Below the pieces are notes generated by a model, which saw only the letters and a list, made by a program, of their open reading frames with translations, was not told where the DNA came from and did not search any database. A stretch of DNA of 59,555 nt from Lachnospiraceae bacterium (GTDB taxonomy: Bacteria; Bacillota; Clostridia; Lachnospirales; Lachnospiraceae). Made by a program: the position numbers and the translations under genes. The number at the start of each line of letters is the position of its first letter. The stretch's first letter is position 1. The stretch spans positions 1 through 59,555 of the forward strand of contig JAGAIZ010000024.1 in NCBI GenBank assembly GCA_017626325.1, in the 5' to 3' direction. Shown in pieces: positions 43,224 to 53,257 of this stretch.

Positions 43224-45470
43224 TCACGTACGTATTTTAACACCTTTCGTGTCCCTGCTTCCGAGCTTCAATTTATTAAGCTCCACCCGCTTCTCTTTAT
43301 ATTCAATAGCGGAATCGTCCACGCCCCTGGTGAAATACACTGCCTCCAACTCGTCCTTTGCGCCCAGCTTCATGCCGCGCACACCTACGGCTCCCTTCTT
43401 CTTCTCCGGAATATCTTCTACCAGGAAACGCAGGAAATAGCCTTCTCTGGACTGTAAAATAATGTGCCGCTGCTCCTTATAAGCAGCCACGCTTATTACC
43501 TCGTCGCCCTCCTGCAGCTTGGTGGCCGCCACGGTACGCTTGGCAACGTCAAATTCTCCGCCGTCCACTATCTTAAGCATTGCCTGCTTCGTGGCGAAGA
43601 TCACACGGTACAGGTTTAAATCGCTCTGGCTTGCGGCGTAGACGATGCTTTCCCTGGCGGAGTCGTAATTGCTGACATTATCCACCGGAATTCCCTTATC
43701 CCGGAATTTGCCGAAGGGCAGATCCGCCGCCTTCAGGGTATGCAACTGACCGGTATTGGTAAAAAGACACACCTTGCCGGTGTTTTTGCAGACAAAAGCA
43801 TACCGGTTCTCTGCCTGGGCGGCCTCTTTATTTCTTTCGTAAGTCGCCATATCAATCGTTCTGGCATAGCCGAAGCGGTCAAGCAGGAATACGATATCCA
43901 TTTCTTCTGCTTTCTTCTCTATATAGACCGCTTCGCTGGCGGTCGTGATCTGTGTTCTTCTGGGACGCCTGTACTGTTCCTTAAGTTCATCCAGTTCATT
44001 GATGATCACCTGCGCCATGGAATCCCGTCTGGCCAGAATATCTTCATATCGGTAGATATTCGCCATGGTATCCTCGTGCTCGTTAATCAGCGCTTCGATT
44101 TCCAGCCCGATCAGCTTGTACAGACGCATATCCAGAATGGCATTGGCTTGTTTCTCGGAAAACATAAGCTGTGCCGCCATAATCTTGGATTCCTTGGATT
44201 TGAACTTAATGCCGTCCACTTTACCTTCTACCAGGCATCCCTTTGCCATAGCGCGGTCTTTGGAGCCCCGCAGAATCTCTATGATGAGGTCGATAACATT
44301 ACATGCCTTGATCAGGCCTTCCTGAATCTCCTTACGTTCCAGCTCCTTTTCCAGCAGATTCTTATATTTTCTGGTTGCCGTCTCGAACTGGAAGTTCACA
44401 TTTTCACGGATAATCTGCTTTAAGCCCATGGTTTCCGGCCTGCCGTCGCAGATTGCCAGCATATTCACGCCGAAGGTATCTTCCAGCCGCGTCTTCTTAT
44501 AGAGCAGATTCTTGAAGTTCTCTACGTCCGCATCCTTGCGAAGCTCTATGACGATTCGGATTCCCTCTTTGGAAGACTGGTTCGTGATGTCCACAATGTC
44601 CTGGGTCTTCTTCGTCTCTGCCAGCGCCGCCACATCCATCAGGAATTTGCTGATATTGGCGCCGATCATGGTATAGGGGATCTCCGTAATGACCAGATTG
44701 ATCCTGCCGCCCCTGGCTTTCTCCACTTCCACCTTGCCGCGAATCTTAATCTTGCCTGTGCCGGTCTCGTAGATGTCTAACAGTTCGTCCTCGTTAATCA
44801 CGATGCCGCCGGTAGGGAAATCAGGGCCTTTGACGTAGCGCATCAATTCTCTGGTACTGATATTCTCATCCAGCATATAAGCTTTGGTCGCATCGATAAC
44901 CTCCGCCAGATTGTGAGGCGGAATATTGGTTGCCATACCAACCGCGATACCCTCGGAACCGTTGACCAACAGATTGGGGATCTTCACCGGCAGTACCGTA
45001 GGCTCCTTCTCCGTCTCGTCGAAGTTGGGGATGAAATCCACCACATCCTTATCCAGATCCGCCAGAAAAGCTTCCTGCGTAATCTTCTCAAGCCGCGCTT
45101 CTGTATAACGCATTGCCGCCGCGCCGTCTCCCTCAATATTACCGAAATTGCCGTGTCCGTCGATTAAGGGAAGACCTTTCTTGAAGTCCTGGGACATGAC
45201 CACCAGCGCCTCGTAGATGGAACTGTCGCCATGGGGATGATATTTACCCATGGTATCGCCCACAATACGGGCCGATTTACGATATGGCCTGTCGTAGCGG
45301 ATACCCAGTTCATACATATCGTACAGGGTTCTGCGCTGCACCGGCTTAAGCCCGTCCCGCACATCAGGCAGGGCGCGGGCTATGATAACGCTCATGGCAT
45401 AATCAATATATGATTTCTGCATGACCTCGGAATATTCCGTTTTGATAATTCTGTCGTTCACACTTGGCAT
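43224..45470 (-). CDS. parC: Type IIA topoisomerase subunit A, ParC-like
   Basis: 748 residues. The winged-helix/tower region has the quinolone-site sequence [13 protein letters not shown] (about residues 78-90) and active-site Tyr in [11 protein letters not shown] (about 122). DSSIYEA is closer to ParC/GrlA than to typical GyrA, and the C-terminal beta-pinwheel lacks the QRRGGKG GyrA box, so topoisomerase IV is favoured. There are no dnaA or recF genes nearby, unlike the gyr locus. It is preceded by parE. Confidence 0.86.
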   Translation of the reverse strand: MPSVNDRIIKTEYSEVMQKSYIDYAMSVIIARALPDVRDGLKPVQRRTLYDMYELGIRYDRPYRKSARIVGDTMGKYHPHGDSSIYEALVVMSQDFKKGLPLIDGHGNFGNIEGDGAAAMRYTEARLEKITQEAFLADLDKDVVDFIPNFDETEKEPTVLPVKIPNLLVNGSEGIAVGMATNIPPHNLAEVIDATKAYMLDENISTRELMRYVKGPDFPTGGIVINEDELLDIYETGTGKIKIRGKVEVEKARGGRINLVITEIPYTMIGANISKFLMDVAALAETKKTQDIVDITNQSSKEGIRIVIELRKDADVENFKNLLYKKTRLEDTFGVNMLAICDGRPETMGLKQIIRENVNFQFETATRKYKNLLEKELERKEIQEGLIKACNVIDLIIEILRGSKDRAMAKGCLVEGKVDGIKFKSKESKIMAAQLMFSEKQANAILDMRLYKLIGLEIEALINEHEDTMANIYRYEDILARRDSMAQVIINELDELKEQYRRPRRTQITTASEAVYIEKKAEEMDIVFLLDRFGYARTIDMATYERNKEAAQAENRYAFVCKNTGKVCLFTNTGQLHTLKAADLPFGKFRDKGIPVDNVSNYDSARESIVYAASQSDLNLYRVIFATKQAMLKIVDGGEFDVAKRTVAATKLQEGDEVISVAAYKEQRHIILQSREGYFLRFLVEDIPEKKKGAVGVRGMKLGAKDELEAVYFTRGVDDSAIEYKEKRVELNKLKLGSRDTKGVKIRT

Positions 45471-45497
45471 GGTTTTCTTCCATTCTTTTTTTATAAT

Positions 45498-47420
45498 TTA
45501 AACATCCAGCTCCGCATCCTGGGCATGATGGTAGATAAATTCCTTCCGGGGCGGCACCTCGGTTCCCATCAGCATCTCCGTCACCTCAGAGGCCATGCGG
45601 GCGTCCTCGATTTCCACCTGTTTCATCATTCTGGTTTCCGGGTCAAGAGTCGTCTCCCATAGCTGCTGGGCGTCCATTTCGCCAAGACCCTTATATCTTT
45701 GCAGGGTAAAAGGCCCTTTGTGCTTCTTGCGGTATCTCTCTAATGCTTTATCATCGTAGAGATATTCTTCCTCCCCCTTGGACGGCATCGCCTTATATAA
45801 GGGCGGCATTGCTATGTATACATGGCCTTCATAGATCAGCTCCGGCATAAAACGGTAGAACAGCGTCAGAAGCAGCGTGGAAATATGCGCGCCGTCCACG
45901 TCGGCATCCGCCATAATGATAATCTTATCATAGCGCAGCTTGTTGATATCAAAATCATTGCCGTAGCCTTCTGAGAATCCGCAGCCGAAAGCGTTGATCA
46001 TCGTCTTGATCTCCGCGTTGGCGAGAATCTTATCGATGCTGGCCTTCTCCACATTCAGAATCTTGCCGCGGATAGGCAGAATCGCCTGAAACATACGGTT
46101 GCGCGCTGTTTTGGCGCTGCCGCCTGCGGAATCTCCCTCCACAATGAAGATCTCGCATTGGGAAGGATCCCTGGACTCGCAGTTGGCCAGCTTCCCGTTA
46201 GAGTCAAAGGAAAACTTCTGTTTGGTCAGCATATTCGTCCTGGCCTTCTCCTCGCTCTTACGAATCTTAGCCGCTTTCTCCGCACAGCCGATGATACTCT
46301 TTAAGGTTTCCAGATTCCGGTCGAAATAGCGTACGATCTCGTCGCCCGTCACCTTACCCACTGCTTTCGCCGCGTCCTGGTTGTCTAACTTGGTCTTGGT
46401 CTGTCCCTCGAATCTGGGGTCGGGGTGCTTGATGGAAACCACCGCCGTCATACCGTTGCGCACATCCGCGCCGGTGAAATTCACATCCTTCTCTTTCAGA
46501 ATGTTAAGCCCTCGCGCATAGGTGTTAATCACATTGGTAAACATGGTCTTAAATCCGGTCAGATGAGTGCCGCCTTCCGCGTTATAGATGTTGTTGCAGA
46601 AGCCCAGTACATTCTCATGAAATTCATTCACATACTGGAAAGCAACTTCTACCGTGATACCTTCATTCTCTCCCTGAAAATAAATCACGTCATGAATGGC
46701 TTCCTTGGATTTGTTCATATCCTTAATAAAGCCTACAATGCCCTCCGGCTCATGGTATTCCAGATGCTCCGTTTCTTCTTTTCTTCTGTCTTCATATATG
46801 ATAGTCAGTTCGGGATTCAGATAAGCCGTTTCATGCAGACGGCTTTTGACCTCGTCCTCCTTAAACCTGGTCTTATCAAAAATCGTATCGTCCGGCAGAA
46901 AAGAGATGGTCGTTCCGGTCTCCTTCGTCTTGCCCACCACAGGAAGAAGGCCGTCCTTTAATTCCAGCACCGGCACACCCCGTTCATATTTATCCTCATA
47001 GATACAGCCGCCGTTTTTGACCCGCACATGGAGCCAGGCGGACAAAGCGTTGACAACCGAGGAACCTACGCCGTGCAGGCCGCCGCTTGTCTTATACGCG
47101 TCATTATCAAATTTACCGCCCGCGTGGAGCGTCGTAAACACAAGACGCTCGGCGCTGATGCCCTTCTCATGCATTCCCACCGGAATGCCGCGCCCATCGT
47201 CCTCCACCGTGGCGGAACCATCCGCCTCCAGCGTAACCCGTATGGTCTTGCAGTAGCCTGCCAGATGCTCGTCCACCGCGTTGTCCACGATTTCATAAAT
47301 CAAATGATTCAGACCCTTGGTAGAAACGCTGCCGATGTACATACCCGGTCTGACCCTGACCGCTTCAAGCCCCTCTAAGACGGTAATGCTGGAAGCGTCA
47401 TACTGATTGCTTTTCGCCAT
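45498..47420 (-). CDS. parE: Type IIA topoisomerase subunit B, ParE-like
   Basis: 640 residues. The GHKL ATPase domain has the IYEIVDNAVDEH motif, DDGRGIP and GGLHGVGSSVVNALS. The TOPRIM domain has EGDSAGG (about residue 430) and the DADVDGAH metal-binding motif. The C terminus has QRYKGLGEM. It is partnered with parC directly downstream (27 bp). Whether it is named ParE or GyrB rests on the partner and on the missing oriC neighbours. Confidence 0.88.
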   Translation of the reverse strand: MAKSNQYDASSITVLEGLEAVRVRPGMYIGSVSTKGLNHLIYEIVDNAVDEHLAGYCKTIRVTLEADGSATVEDDGRGIPVGMHEKGISAERLVFTTLHAGGKFDNDAYKTSGGLHGVGSSVVNALSAWLHVRVKNGGCIYEDKYERGVPVLELKDGLLPVVGKTKETGTTISFLPDDTIFDKTRFKEDEVKSRLHETAYLNPELTIIYEDRRKEETEHLEYHEPEGIVGFIKDMNKSKEAIHDVIYFQGENEGITVEVAFQYVNEFHENVLGFCNNIYNAEGGTHLTGFKTMFTNVINTYARGLNILKEKDVNFTGADVRNGMTAVVSIKHPDPRFEGQTKTKLDNQDAAKAVGKVTGDEIVRYFDRNLETLKSIIGCAEKAAKIRKSEEKARTNMLTKQKFSFDSNGKLANCESRDPSQCEIFIVEGDSAGGSAKTARNRMFQAILPIRGKILNVEKASIDKILANAEIKTMINAFGCGFSEGYGNDFDINKLRYDKIIIMADADVDGAHISTLLLTLFYRFMPELIYEGHVYIAMPPLYKAMPSKGEEEYLYDDKALERYRKKHKGPFTLQRYKGLGEMDAQQLWETTLDPETRMMKQVEIEDARMASEVTEMLMGTEVPPRKEFIYHHAQDAELDV

Positions 47421-47452
47421 AAATAAGCCACCTCATTATCACTTTCGTGCAA

Positions 47453-47486
47453 ATTCTAACATAAATTTAGTAGTTTGAAAAGTCAA
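47453..47486 (-). promoter_or_regulatory. parE promoter region
   Basis: On the minus strand, TTGACT (47486-47481) is followed 17 bp later by TATGTT, which overlaps an extended -10 (TGTTAGAAT at 47461-47453). The 13 bp TTTATGTTAGAAT is identical to the leuC promoter region. Confidence 0.55.
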
Positions 47487-47491
47487 AAATA

Positions 47492-49708
47492 CTATATCTG
47501 GTGTCCAACTGTCGCGCTTTCCAGTTTTTCTTCCGGCAGGTATTTCTGCAGCAGCGCCTCCAGCTTCGACGAATCGATCGGCTTGGAAAGATAATCTGTA
47601 AAGCCCTCTCTGAGATATTCTTCTCTTGCGCCCGCAACAGCGTTGGCAGTCAGCGCTATGACTACCGGATGACTATTCTGCCAGCCCTGGATCTTCTGCA
47701 AGCGCCGCAGCGTTTCGATACCGTCCATTTCCGGCATCATATGATCCAGCAGAATCATATCGTAAGGATTCTCCTGTGCCTTTATAAGACATTCCGCGCC
47801 GCTTTGCGCCGAGTCGCATTGTACCTTTAATTTCTTCAGCAGTCCCTTGACGACGGCAAGATTAACTTTGTTGTCATCCACAGAAAGGATCCTGGCGTTT
47901 GGCGCGACAAAGCTTTGCACGGGCTTTAAGGATTCTTCCATCAGCTTCTTCGCGGCGCTCCGGTAATCGCCGATGCCCTCCGGATTGACAATCCTTTGGC
48001 TGATCACAAAAGCAAAGGTGCTGCCCTCGCCGTATGTGCTCTCTACGGTCAGGTTACCGCCCATCATGTCCACTAATTTCTTCGTGATATGCAGCCCTAA
48101 GCCAGTGCCCTCCACCGTCCTGTTTTTGGTAAGGTCGAGACGGATGAAGGAATCGAACAGCTTATTGAGTTCTTCCTCCTTGATACCTATGCCGGTGTCG
48201 GTCACGCTGACATACAGATTGATAGTGTCATCGCCGTTGTCTGTCATATCGAGCTTCAGGGCAACGCTTCCCTTCTGCGTATACTTGACTGCATTAGTCA
48301 ACAAATTGACAATACACTGCTTCACGCGCATTTCGTCTCCGTGAAGCACCGTCGGAATACTCCCCTTCGCATCGATGGTGAAATTCAGGTTCTTCGCTTC
48401 CGCCCGCATGGAAATCATATTTTCAATATCAGTCAGAAGCAGACGTACATCATAATCCGTCTCCACGATCTCCATTCTGCCGGATTCGATTTTCGACAAA
48501 TCCAGAATATCGTTGATAATGGACAACAACGTCTTGCCCGCATTATTGATATGAAGCGCATATTCCCTGATATTATCGGATTCGCACTCCCTGATTATCA
48601 TCTCGTTCATGCCCAGTACCGCGTTGATCGGCGTTCTGATTTCATGGGACATGTTGGCCAGGAAGGAGCTTTTCGCCTCGTTGGCGCGTTCCGCCTCCTC
48701 TTTGAGTTCAATCAGCTTCTGCGTATAGTGATAATTCTCCGTCATATCAAAAATACGATACAGCATTCCGGCAGAGTTCCCATTGCTGTCTCTGATCTCC
48801 TTACTCTGCCATTTGTAATAATGCTCATGCATCAGAAAACCGTCGGGATGCTTCTCCATAAACTGAATGATTTCCTGCTGCTCCTTCTCGTCGTCCCGGG
48901 TGCCGATTCCCGGAAAAACAAGCTGGGATTCCCGGTTGGAATAAACAATCTCCCCGATATGGTTCAGCACGAAGATACCCTCCTGCATCTCATCCAGCAC
49001 CAGATCCTTGGTCTCCGTCACGATATCAAAGAGCCGGTACCGGAATATGATGATAATCAGAAAAGTCTCCGTAATCGTCATAGATATGGGAAAGCTGTCA
49101 TAATAGCCGATGACGCCGCTGGCTTTGATCACCAGAAAAACGATGGGAACAAGAGCGGCGCATACAATCAGCGTGTATTCCCGCCGTTTCTCCTGTCTGT
49201 GCTCCATAGCGGAGGAAATGGCGATCAGCGCAATGATAACCCCCATCATATTGGTGGTAAGCGTCCACCAGCGATGGAAAATGCCGGGCGTATAGACCCA
49301 GAGACAGCGCCCGCCGTCCGCCGCAATACGTGTTATTTGTCTGTAGTAAACCGTATGATACTCGAATGTGAACACCAGAAGCAGAATCACGAAGTTGTTG
49401 ATCAGATAAAAGGCCTGAATCCCGTGAATGAGCCTGTGCCTTAAATGATTGTTGTACTGACAGATAAACTGCAGGAAGCATATCAGGCAGAAGCACGCGC
49501 CCACATACTGCAGCTTCACCGACATCCGCATGCTTTCCTCATTGGTGCTGAGCAGTTCGAAGTAATACCCGAGCACGTCGATCAGCACAAAAATAGTTCC
49601 CGCAAGCAGCCACTTCTGCGCAGTAGACGGCCTGGCGCTAAGAACCATCAGCATCAAAATAAAACATAAAAACACGCCGAATCCATGTATGATAATTACC
49701 GTATTCAT
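47492..49708 (-). CDS. Hybrid histidine kinase with an N-terminal 7TM sensor
   Basis: 738 residues. About seven membrane helices fill 1-225 (HisKA_7TM-like). A PAS-like domain spans about 235-325; HisKA has His355 (NMSHEIRTP); HATPase has N, G1 (DTGIGI) and G2 (GTGLGL) boxes; one receiver domain has Asp655 (MILLDHMMPEMDG). There is no output domain. The ligand is unknown; the absence of a large outside domain suggests sensing in the membrane plane or of a small diffusible molecule. Upstream on the same strand is a nuclease-like gene, with palindromic repeat copy C between them. Confidence 0.93.
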   Translation of the reverse strand: MNTVIIIHGFGVFLCFILMLMVLSARPSTAQKWLLAGTIFVLIDVLGYYFELLSTNEESMRMSVKLQYVGACFCLICFLQFICQYNNHLRHRLIHGIQAFYLINNFVILLLVFTFEYHTVYYRQITRIAADGGRCLWVYTPGIFHRWWTLTTNMMGVIIALIAISSAMEHRQEKRREYTLIVCAALVPIVFLVIKASGVIGYYDSFPISMTITETFLIIIIFRYRLFDIVTETKDLVLDEMQEGIFVLNHIGEIVYSNRESQLVFPGIGTRDDEKEQQEIIQFMEKHPDGFLMHEHYYKWQSKEIRDSNGNSAGMLYRIFDMTENYHYTQKLIELKEEAERANEAKSSFLANMSHEIRTPINAVLGMNEMIIRECESDNIREYALHINNAGKTLLSIINDILDLSKIESGRMEIVETDYDVRLLLTDIENMISMRAEAKNLNFTIDAKGSIPTVLHGDEMRVKQCIVNLLTNAVKYTQKGSVALKLDMTDNGDDTINLYVSVTDTGIGIKEEELNKLFDSFIRLDLTKNRTVEGTGLGLHITKKLVDMMGGNLTVESTYGEGSTFAFVISQRIVNPEGIGDYRSAAKKLMEESLKPVQSFVAPNARILSVDDNKVNLAVVKGLLKKLKVQCDSAQSGAECLIKAQENPYDMILLDHMMPEMDGIETLRRLQKIQGWQNSHPVVIALTANAVAGAREEYLREGFTDYLSKPIDSSKLEALLQKYLPEEKLESATVGHQI

Positions 49709-49747
49709 ACCGATACCCTCATTCTTACTTAACCTGCTAATCTAATC

Positions 49748-49809
49748 CAATTTGAGGCTCTGACTCAAATTGTCGGTTGAAAAATCAGCACATCAGTGTG
49801 ATTTTTCAA
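49748..49809. repeat. Palindromic intergenic repeat, copy C (inverted orientation)
   Basis: CAATTTGAG (49748-49756) pairs with CTCAAATTG (49764-49772). TTGAAAAATCA (49777-49787) pairs with TGATTTTTCAA (49799-49809), with an inner CAC/GTG pair. It matches copies A and B some 43 kb away. The last hairpin arm contains the TGA stop codon of the gene that ends at 49806. Confidence 0.82.
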
Positions 49810-50543
49810 CCTAATACTTCATATAAGTATTCCCTGCCGCGTTTCCCGCATCTGTCCACAAGCTGCATATGGTACAGGACATGCAGCGCCACCTGCGCCA
49901 GTTCGCCGCGGATTTTCGCCGCCTTTGCGAACTCCTTTGCCGTAAAAGGCTCTTCCAGCTCATAAGGAATCACCTGTATAAAATCTTCTTTTCTCTCGAA
50001 ATATATCTCATCATACAGCGCAACCGGCGTCCTGTCATAACGGTGGGAACCTCTCTTTTTGTCCTTGCTCCAGCCGTTTAACAGACGGTACTCGTCCATA
50101 TCGATCAGCGGGAAAGCAAAAGAAAGATTCTCATGCGTAAGAAAGCTTTTGATCTTATACAGCTCCGGAAAAGCGCTGTATACAGAGCCTGTCACCGGCG
50201 ACTTGTTCCGTTTGGAAAGCGCGCCGCTCTCCTCGTCTATCCAGATGAGCCATTTGCTGTGCGGAATAGGCAGCACCACCGTAACCTGATAGGAAGGCAG
50301 AAATGCCTGCAGCTTCCCCCTGAGCCTGTTAAAATTGCCGTTCTGTATCTCGATAATTCTCTCTCCGGTATAGATATCCGCTATATAGCCTTCAATCGGC
50401 ACTTCATGATAATCCTCATTGGGCTCATAATACAGCTTCATCACCGCATGAACCGTCTTCTCCTGTAAGGTACCGAACCCATGCGGGTCATTCTGCTTTA
50501 ACAGCACCTTAAGCTTTGCCTGTTCAAATGCTTCCCTGTCCAT
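49806..50543 (-). CDS. Unknown protein with PD-(D/E)xK-nuclease-like features
   Basis: 245 residues, soluble. Around residues 50-70 the order acidic-strand-turn-strand (EGYIADIYTGERIIEIQNGN) resembles the D...ExQ/K core of restriction-endonuclease-like folds. The C-terminal 70 residues look like a winged-helix domain (FTAKEFAKAAKIRGELAQVA). I do not recognise a named family and the nuclease call is an inference. The promoter is TTGTTC-N17-TATAAT, and an imperfect LexA-like palindrome overlaps its -35. It is divergent from a diguanylate cyclase gene. Confidence 0.65.
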   Translation of the reverse strand: MDREAFEQAKLKVLLKQNDPHGFGTLQEKTVHAVMKLYYEPNEDYHEVPIEGYIADIYTGERIIEIQNGNFNRLRGKLQAFLPSYQVTVVLPIPHSKWLIWIDEESGALSKRNKSPVTGSVYSAFPELYKIKSFLTHENLSFAFPLIDMDEYRLLNGWSKDKKRGSHRYDRTPVALYDEIYFERKEDFIQVIPYELEEPFTAKEFAKAAKIRGELAQVALHVLYHMQLVDRCGKRGREYLYEVLG

Positions 50544-50587
50544 GCGTGATCTCCAAACCGTTTCTTTTCTTGTATATCGTAGATTTT

Positions 50588-50616
50588 ATTATACCAGACA
50601 TTATCCAATCGAACAA
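50588..50616 (-). promoter_or_regulatory. Promoter of the nuclease-like gene
   Basis: On the minus strand, TTGTTC (50616-50611) and TATAAT (50593-50588) are spaced by 17 bp. CGAAC-AATT-GTTTT at 50610-50623 covers the -35. Confidence 0.7.
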
Positions 50617-50635
50617 TTGTTTTCTTTCAAAATCA

Positions 50636-50664
50636 TTTACATTATCACATTTTTGTATTACAAT
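50636..50664 (+). promoter_or_regulatory. Promoter of the diguanylate cyclase gene
   Basis: TTTACA (50636-50641) and TACAAT (50659-50664) are spaced by 17 bp, diverging from the nuclease-like promoter. Confidence 0.65.
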
Positions 50665-50722
50665 ATGTTTAAATAATATTTTCTTTGATATATTTTTGCC
50701 CTTTGCATTGAGAGGCACTTTT

Positions 50723-51808
50723 ATGAAGCAATTTATTAAGACTGTCAGACAAATATTAACAGGAAACCTGCAGATTACAGACAGACAGAAATATACCGCT
50801 TTTATCACTTCCGTAATGATGGTACATTTCTTTCTGACCTGTCTGTTCGGTTACTATAAGGTAACCCCGTTATTTATTTTCAATATCATAAGCGTAACGG
50901 TCTATCTTGTATGCACGCAGCTTTTAAGACGCAATCTTTTTTTCCTGGTTTACTGTATTACATACACAGAGATCGTCATACATTCCTTTGTAGCGGTTAT
51001 CTGCGTCGGCTGGCAGTACGGCTTCTCGCAGTATTTGATCGCCATTATTCCCGTGTGCTATTACATGTGTTTTACCATGAATTCCAGACACCGCAAAATA
51101 TTGATTGCCACCGGTTCGGCATTGTTGGCGGTACTGGCGTTCCTATCCTGTAAGGTACTTTCGTTCTATATCGTTCCCGCATATGAGCCTAATCTTAAAG
51201 CGCTGGAGCTATGGCTTTATATCTTTAATTCTGTCTGCACCTTCGCTTTTTTAATTCTTTTCTCCCTGATATTTGTCTTCGAGATGAAATTATCAAGCGA
51301 TAAGCTGCGGCATCAGAACGCTATTCTGGACAAGCTGGCGAGCACCGACCCGCTTACCGGACTGTACAACCGCCGAAGCATGAATATATTCTTGTCCCAG
51401 GCGCTGGAATCCGGCGCCCGGTTCTGTGTGATCATGAGCGATATTGATGATTTTAAGCACATCAACGACAGCTACGGACATGATTTCGGCGACGTCGTCC
51501 TTCGCGAAATCTCCCATATCATCGTGGAACAGGTGAAAGAATACGGTTATGTCTGCCGTTGGGGCGGTGAAGAAATCCTCATACTGATCAGCAATCATTC
51601 CAAAGAAACCGCCTGCCGCATTGCGGAAAATATCAGACGCAAGGTCGCCAATCACGTATTCGAGCCTGACGGCAAGTGGATACACTGCAGCCTGACGCTC
51701 GGTGTTTCAGCCCACGAGAAAGCAAATACGATAGAAGAAACCATTACGAAAGCCGATTATAATCTCTATGTCGGGAAACGTAACGGTAAAAATGTGGTTA
51801 TTTCATAA
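50723..51808 (+). CDS. Membrane-bound diguanylate cyclase (GGDEF)
   Basis: 361 residues from the ATG at 50723, with GAGAGG 7 nt upstream; the longer frame from 50516 is not used. Five or six membrane helices (about 25-190) precede the GGDEF domain (about 205-361), which has DPLTGLYNRRS, DIDDFKHINDSYGH and the active site RWGGEEI. Ile replaces the usual final Phe, but both Gly and the acidic residues are kept, so activity is likely. It makes cyclic di-GMP. No inhibitory RxxD site is seen before the motif. Confidence 0.9.
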   Translation: MKQFIKTVRQILTGNLQITDRQKYTAFITSVMMVHFFLTCLFGYYKVTPLFIFNIISVTVYLVCTQLLRRNLFFLVYCITYTEIVIHSFVAVICVGWQYGFSQYLIAIIPVCYYMCFTMNSRHRKILIATGSALLAVLAFLSCKVLSFYIVPAYEPNLKALELWLYIFNSVCTFAFLILFSLIFVFEMKLSSDKLRHQNAILDKLASTDPLTGLYNRRSMNIFLSQALESGARFCVIMSDIDDFKHINDSYGHDFGDVVLREISHIIVEQVKEYGYVCRWGGEEILILISNHSKETACRIAENIRRKVANHVFEPDGKWIHCSLTLGVSAHEKANTIEETITKADYNLYVGKRNGKNVVIS

Positions 51809-51838
51809 CCTGTAATTTTCAGACCAGACGATATGATA

Positions 51839-51864
51839 AACCCCGGCTTACCTTTGCCGGGGTT
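51839..51864. terminator. Bidirectional terminator after the diguanylate cyclase
   Basis: AACCCCGGC (51839-51847) pairs with GCCGGGGTT (51856-51864). It overlaps the stop codon of the convergent gene. Confidence 0.8.
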
Positions 51865-52636
51865 ATAATTTCTTTGTATTTCTGTCGCCGTGCAGAATCC
51901 GTTCCCTGTCGGAAGGGTTGATCTGCGTCAGCTTCCCTGTTTTGTCATAATAAGTCAGCAGATTGGAATTTCTGGCGATGGTCTTATGTCCGTTCTCTGT
52001 CAGCAGGCTCATTACCTGCTCCAGATTACCGCTTCGGAGATATTTCTGAATCTCCGCATCCCTGTCATCAGGAAAACGCGGCCAATCTGCCTGCGCGGAC
52101 TGTTCCGTTATGGAAGATGTTCGCAAGAGAGCATCGGAAGCCTGATACGAAGCATTGGCATTCTCCGTATCAAGCCCCTTCATTGCCAGGTATTCCTGCG
52201 TATAGCGCTCCGCTTCCTCCGGCGTCACGTCTTCGGATTGTACGTCCGGGGGCTGGTCGTTCCAGATTCTGTCAAATATTTCTTTCACAGAACGGAGCAG
52301 ATTGTGAAATATTTCACGCAAGCCAGCCGGTAATATACTACCGGCTGCTCTGTTACCGTTTTCCTCCTGACGCGCCTTATCGTCCGTCTCCGCTTTTGCA
52401 TTGGATAATTCCAGTGTAACGCCGCTCTTAGACTGTTTGACAAGCTCCCTGCGTGTGCCGGCACTCTTGACGGAAGACGGCTGCCCGTCTTCTTTGTCCT
52501 CTTTTTGCTTCGAAGAAAGCGACGGTTTATCCTGATAATCCAGGCTGAATTGCTCTTCGCTGCCCGAAGACTGGGAAAGCTTTAATTTGTTATAATCATA
52601 CGTGTTGTTTTCGTTCTCTCCGACTCTGTATATCAT
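51863..52636 (-). CDS. Hypothetical hydrophilic protein
   Basis: 257 residues. The first 110 or so are low-complexity, rich in Ser, Gln, Lys and Glu, and probably disordered. A short helical segment follows (LPAGLREIFHNLLRSVKEIF), then an acidic region and a C-terminal helical part. No signal peptide, membrane helix or known motif is seen. It stands upstream of no clear partner; leuD begins 30 bp before its start on the same strand. Confidence 0.6.
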   Translation of the reverse strand: MIYRVGENENNTYDYNKLKLSQSSGSEEQFSLDYQDKPSLSSKQKEDKEDGQPSSVKSAGTRRELVKQSKSGVTLELSNAKAETDDKARQEENGNRAAGSILPAGLREIFHNLLRSVKEIFDRIWNDQPPDVQSEDVTPEEAERYTQEYLAMKGLDTENANASYQASDALLRTSSITEQSAQADWPRFPDDRDAEIQKYLRSGNLEQVMSLLTENGHKTIARNSNLLTYYDKTGKLTQINPSDRERILHGDRNTKKL

Positions 52637-52665
52637 AGCGCTTTCATCTCATGATCATACCATAA

Positions 52666-53154
52666 CTATTTCTGATTAATATAATTAACGAGTCCTTCCG
52701 CCGCGATAATCTTCTGCATGAACTCCGGGAAGGCCTGCCCCTGATAAGAGGTGCCTTTGGTCACGTCCGTAATCACGCCGGTATCGAAATTGACTTCTAC
52801 CGTATCTCCCGCATCGATTCCCTTCGCCGCCTCCGGACATTCAATAATGGGAAGGCCGATATTAATAGCGTTGCGATAGAAAATTCTGGCGAAGGTCTCG
52901 GCGATCACACAGCTTACCCCTGCCGCCTTAATAGCAATAGGCGCATGTTCTCTGGAAGAACCGCATCCGAAATTCTTCGTCGCCACAATAATATCGCCTT
53001 TGTTGACTTTGTTCACAAACTCCTTATCAATATCTTCCATACAATGCGTCGCCAGCTCAGCCGGATCGGAAGAATTTAAATAACGTGCCGGAATAATAAC
53101 GTCGGTGTCCACGTTATCTCCATATTTAAATACAAGTCCTTTTGCTGCTTTCAT
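52666..53154 (-). CDS. leuD: 3-isopropylmalate dehydratase small subunit
   Basis: 162 residues from the ATG at 53154 ([14 protein letters not shown]), with GGAGG 5 nt upstream in the CATGGAGG context. Family motifs are present: [14 protein letters not shown] and [11 protein letters not shown]. It pairs with LeuC to isomerise 2-isopropylmalate to 3-isopropylmalate. The open frame to 53256 is not used. Confidence 0.96.
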   Translation of the reverse strand: MKAAKGLVFKYGDNVDTDVIIPARYLNSSDPAELATHCMEDIDKEFVNKVNKGDIIVATKNFGCGSSREHAPIAIKAAGVSCVIAETFARIFYRNAINIGLPIIECPEAAKGIDAGDTVEVNFDTGVITDVTKGTSYQGQAFPEFMQKIIAAEGLVNYINQK

Positions 53155-53257
53155 GTTTACCTCCATGTGCGCTTTACGCGCCTTTTGTACTATCGATTGC
53201 AAATATAGTCTGTCTGACATCTCGTACCCGGTCATAACCGTTAGGAACAGAATCAAA

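Noticed and set aside
43224-47420. Naming the topoisomerase pair gyrB-gyrA
   Set aside because: The A subunit lacks the GyrA box and has the ParC-like DSSIYEA sequence, and the dnaA-recF neighbourhood is absent. Some uncertainty remains.
48341-49444. 367-codon open frame on the plus strand
   Set aside because: Lies antisense inside the 7TM hybrid kinase, whose domains are clear. The antisense product has no recognisable motif and is a codon-bias shadow.
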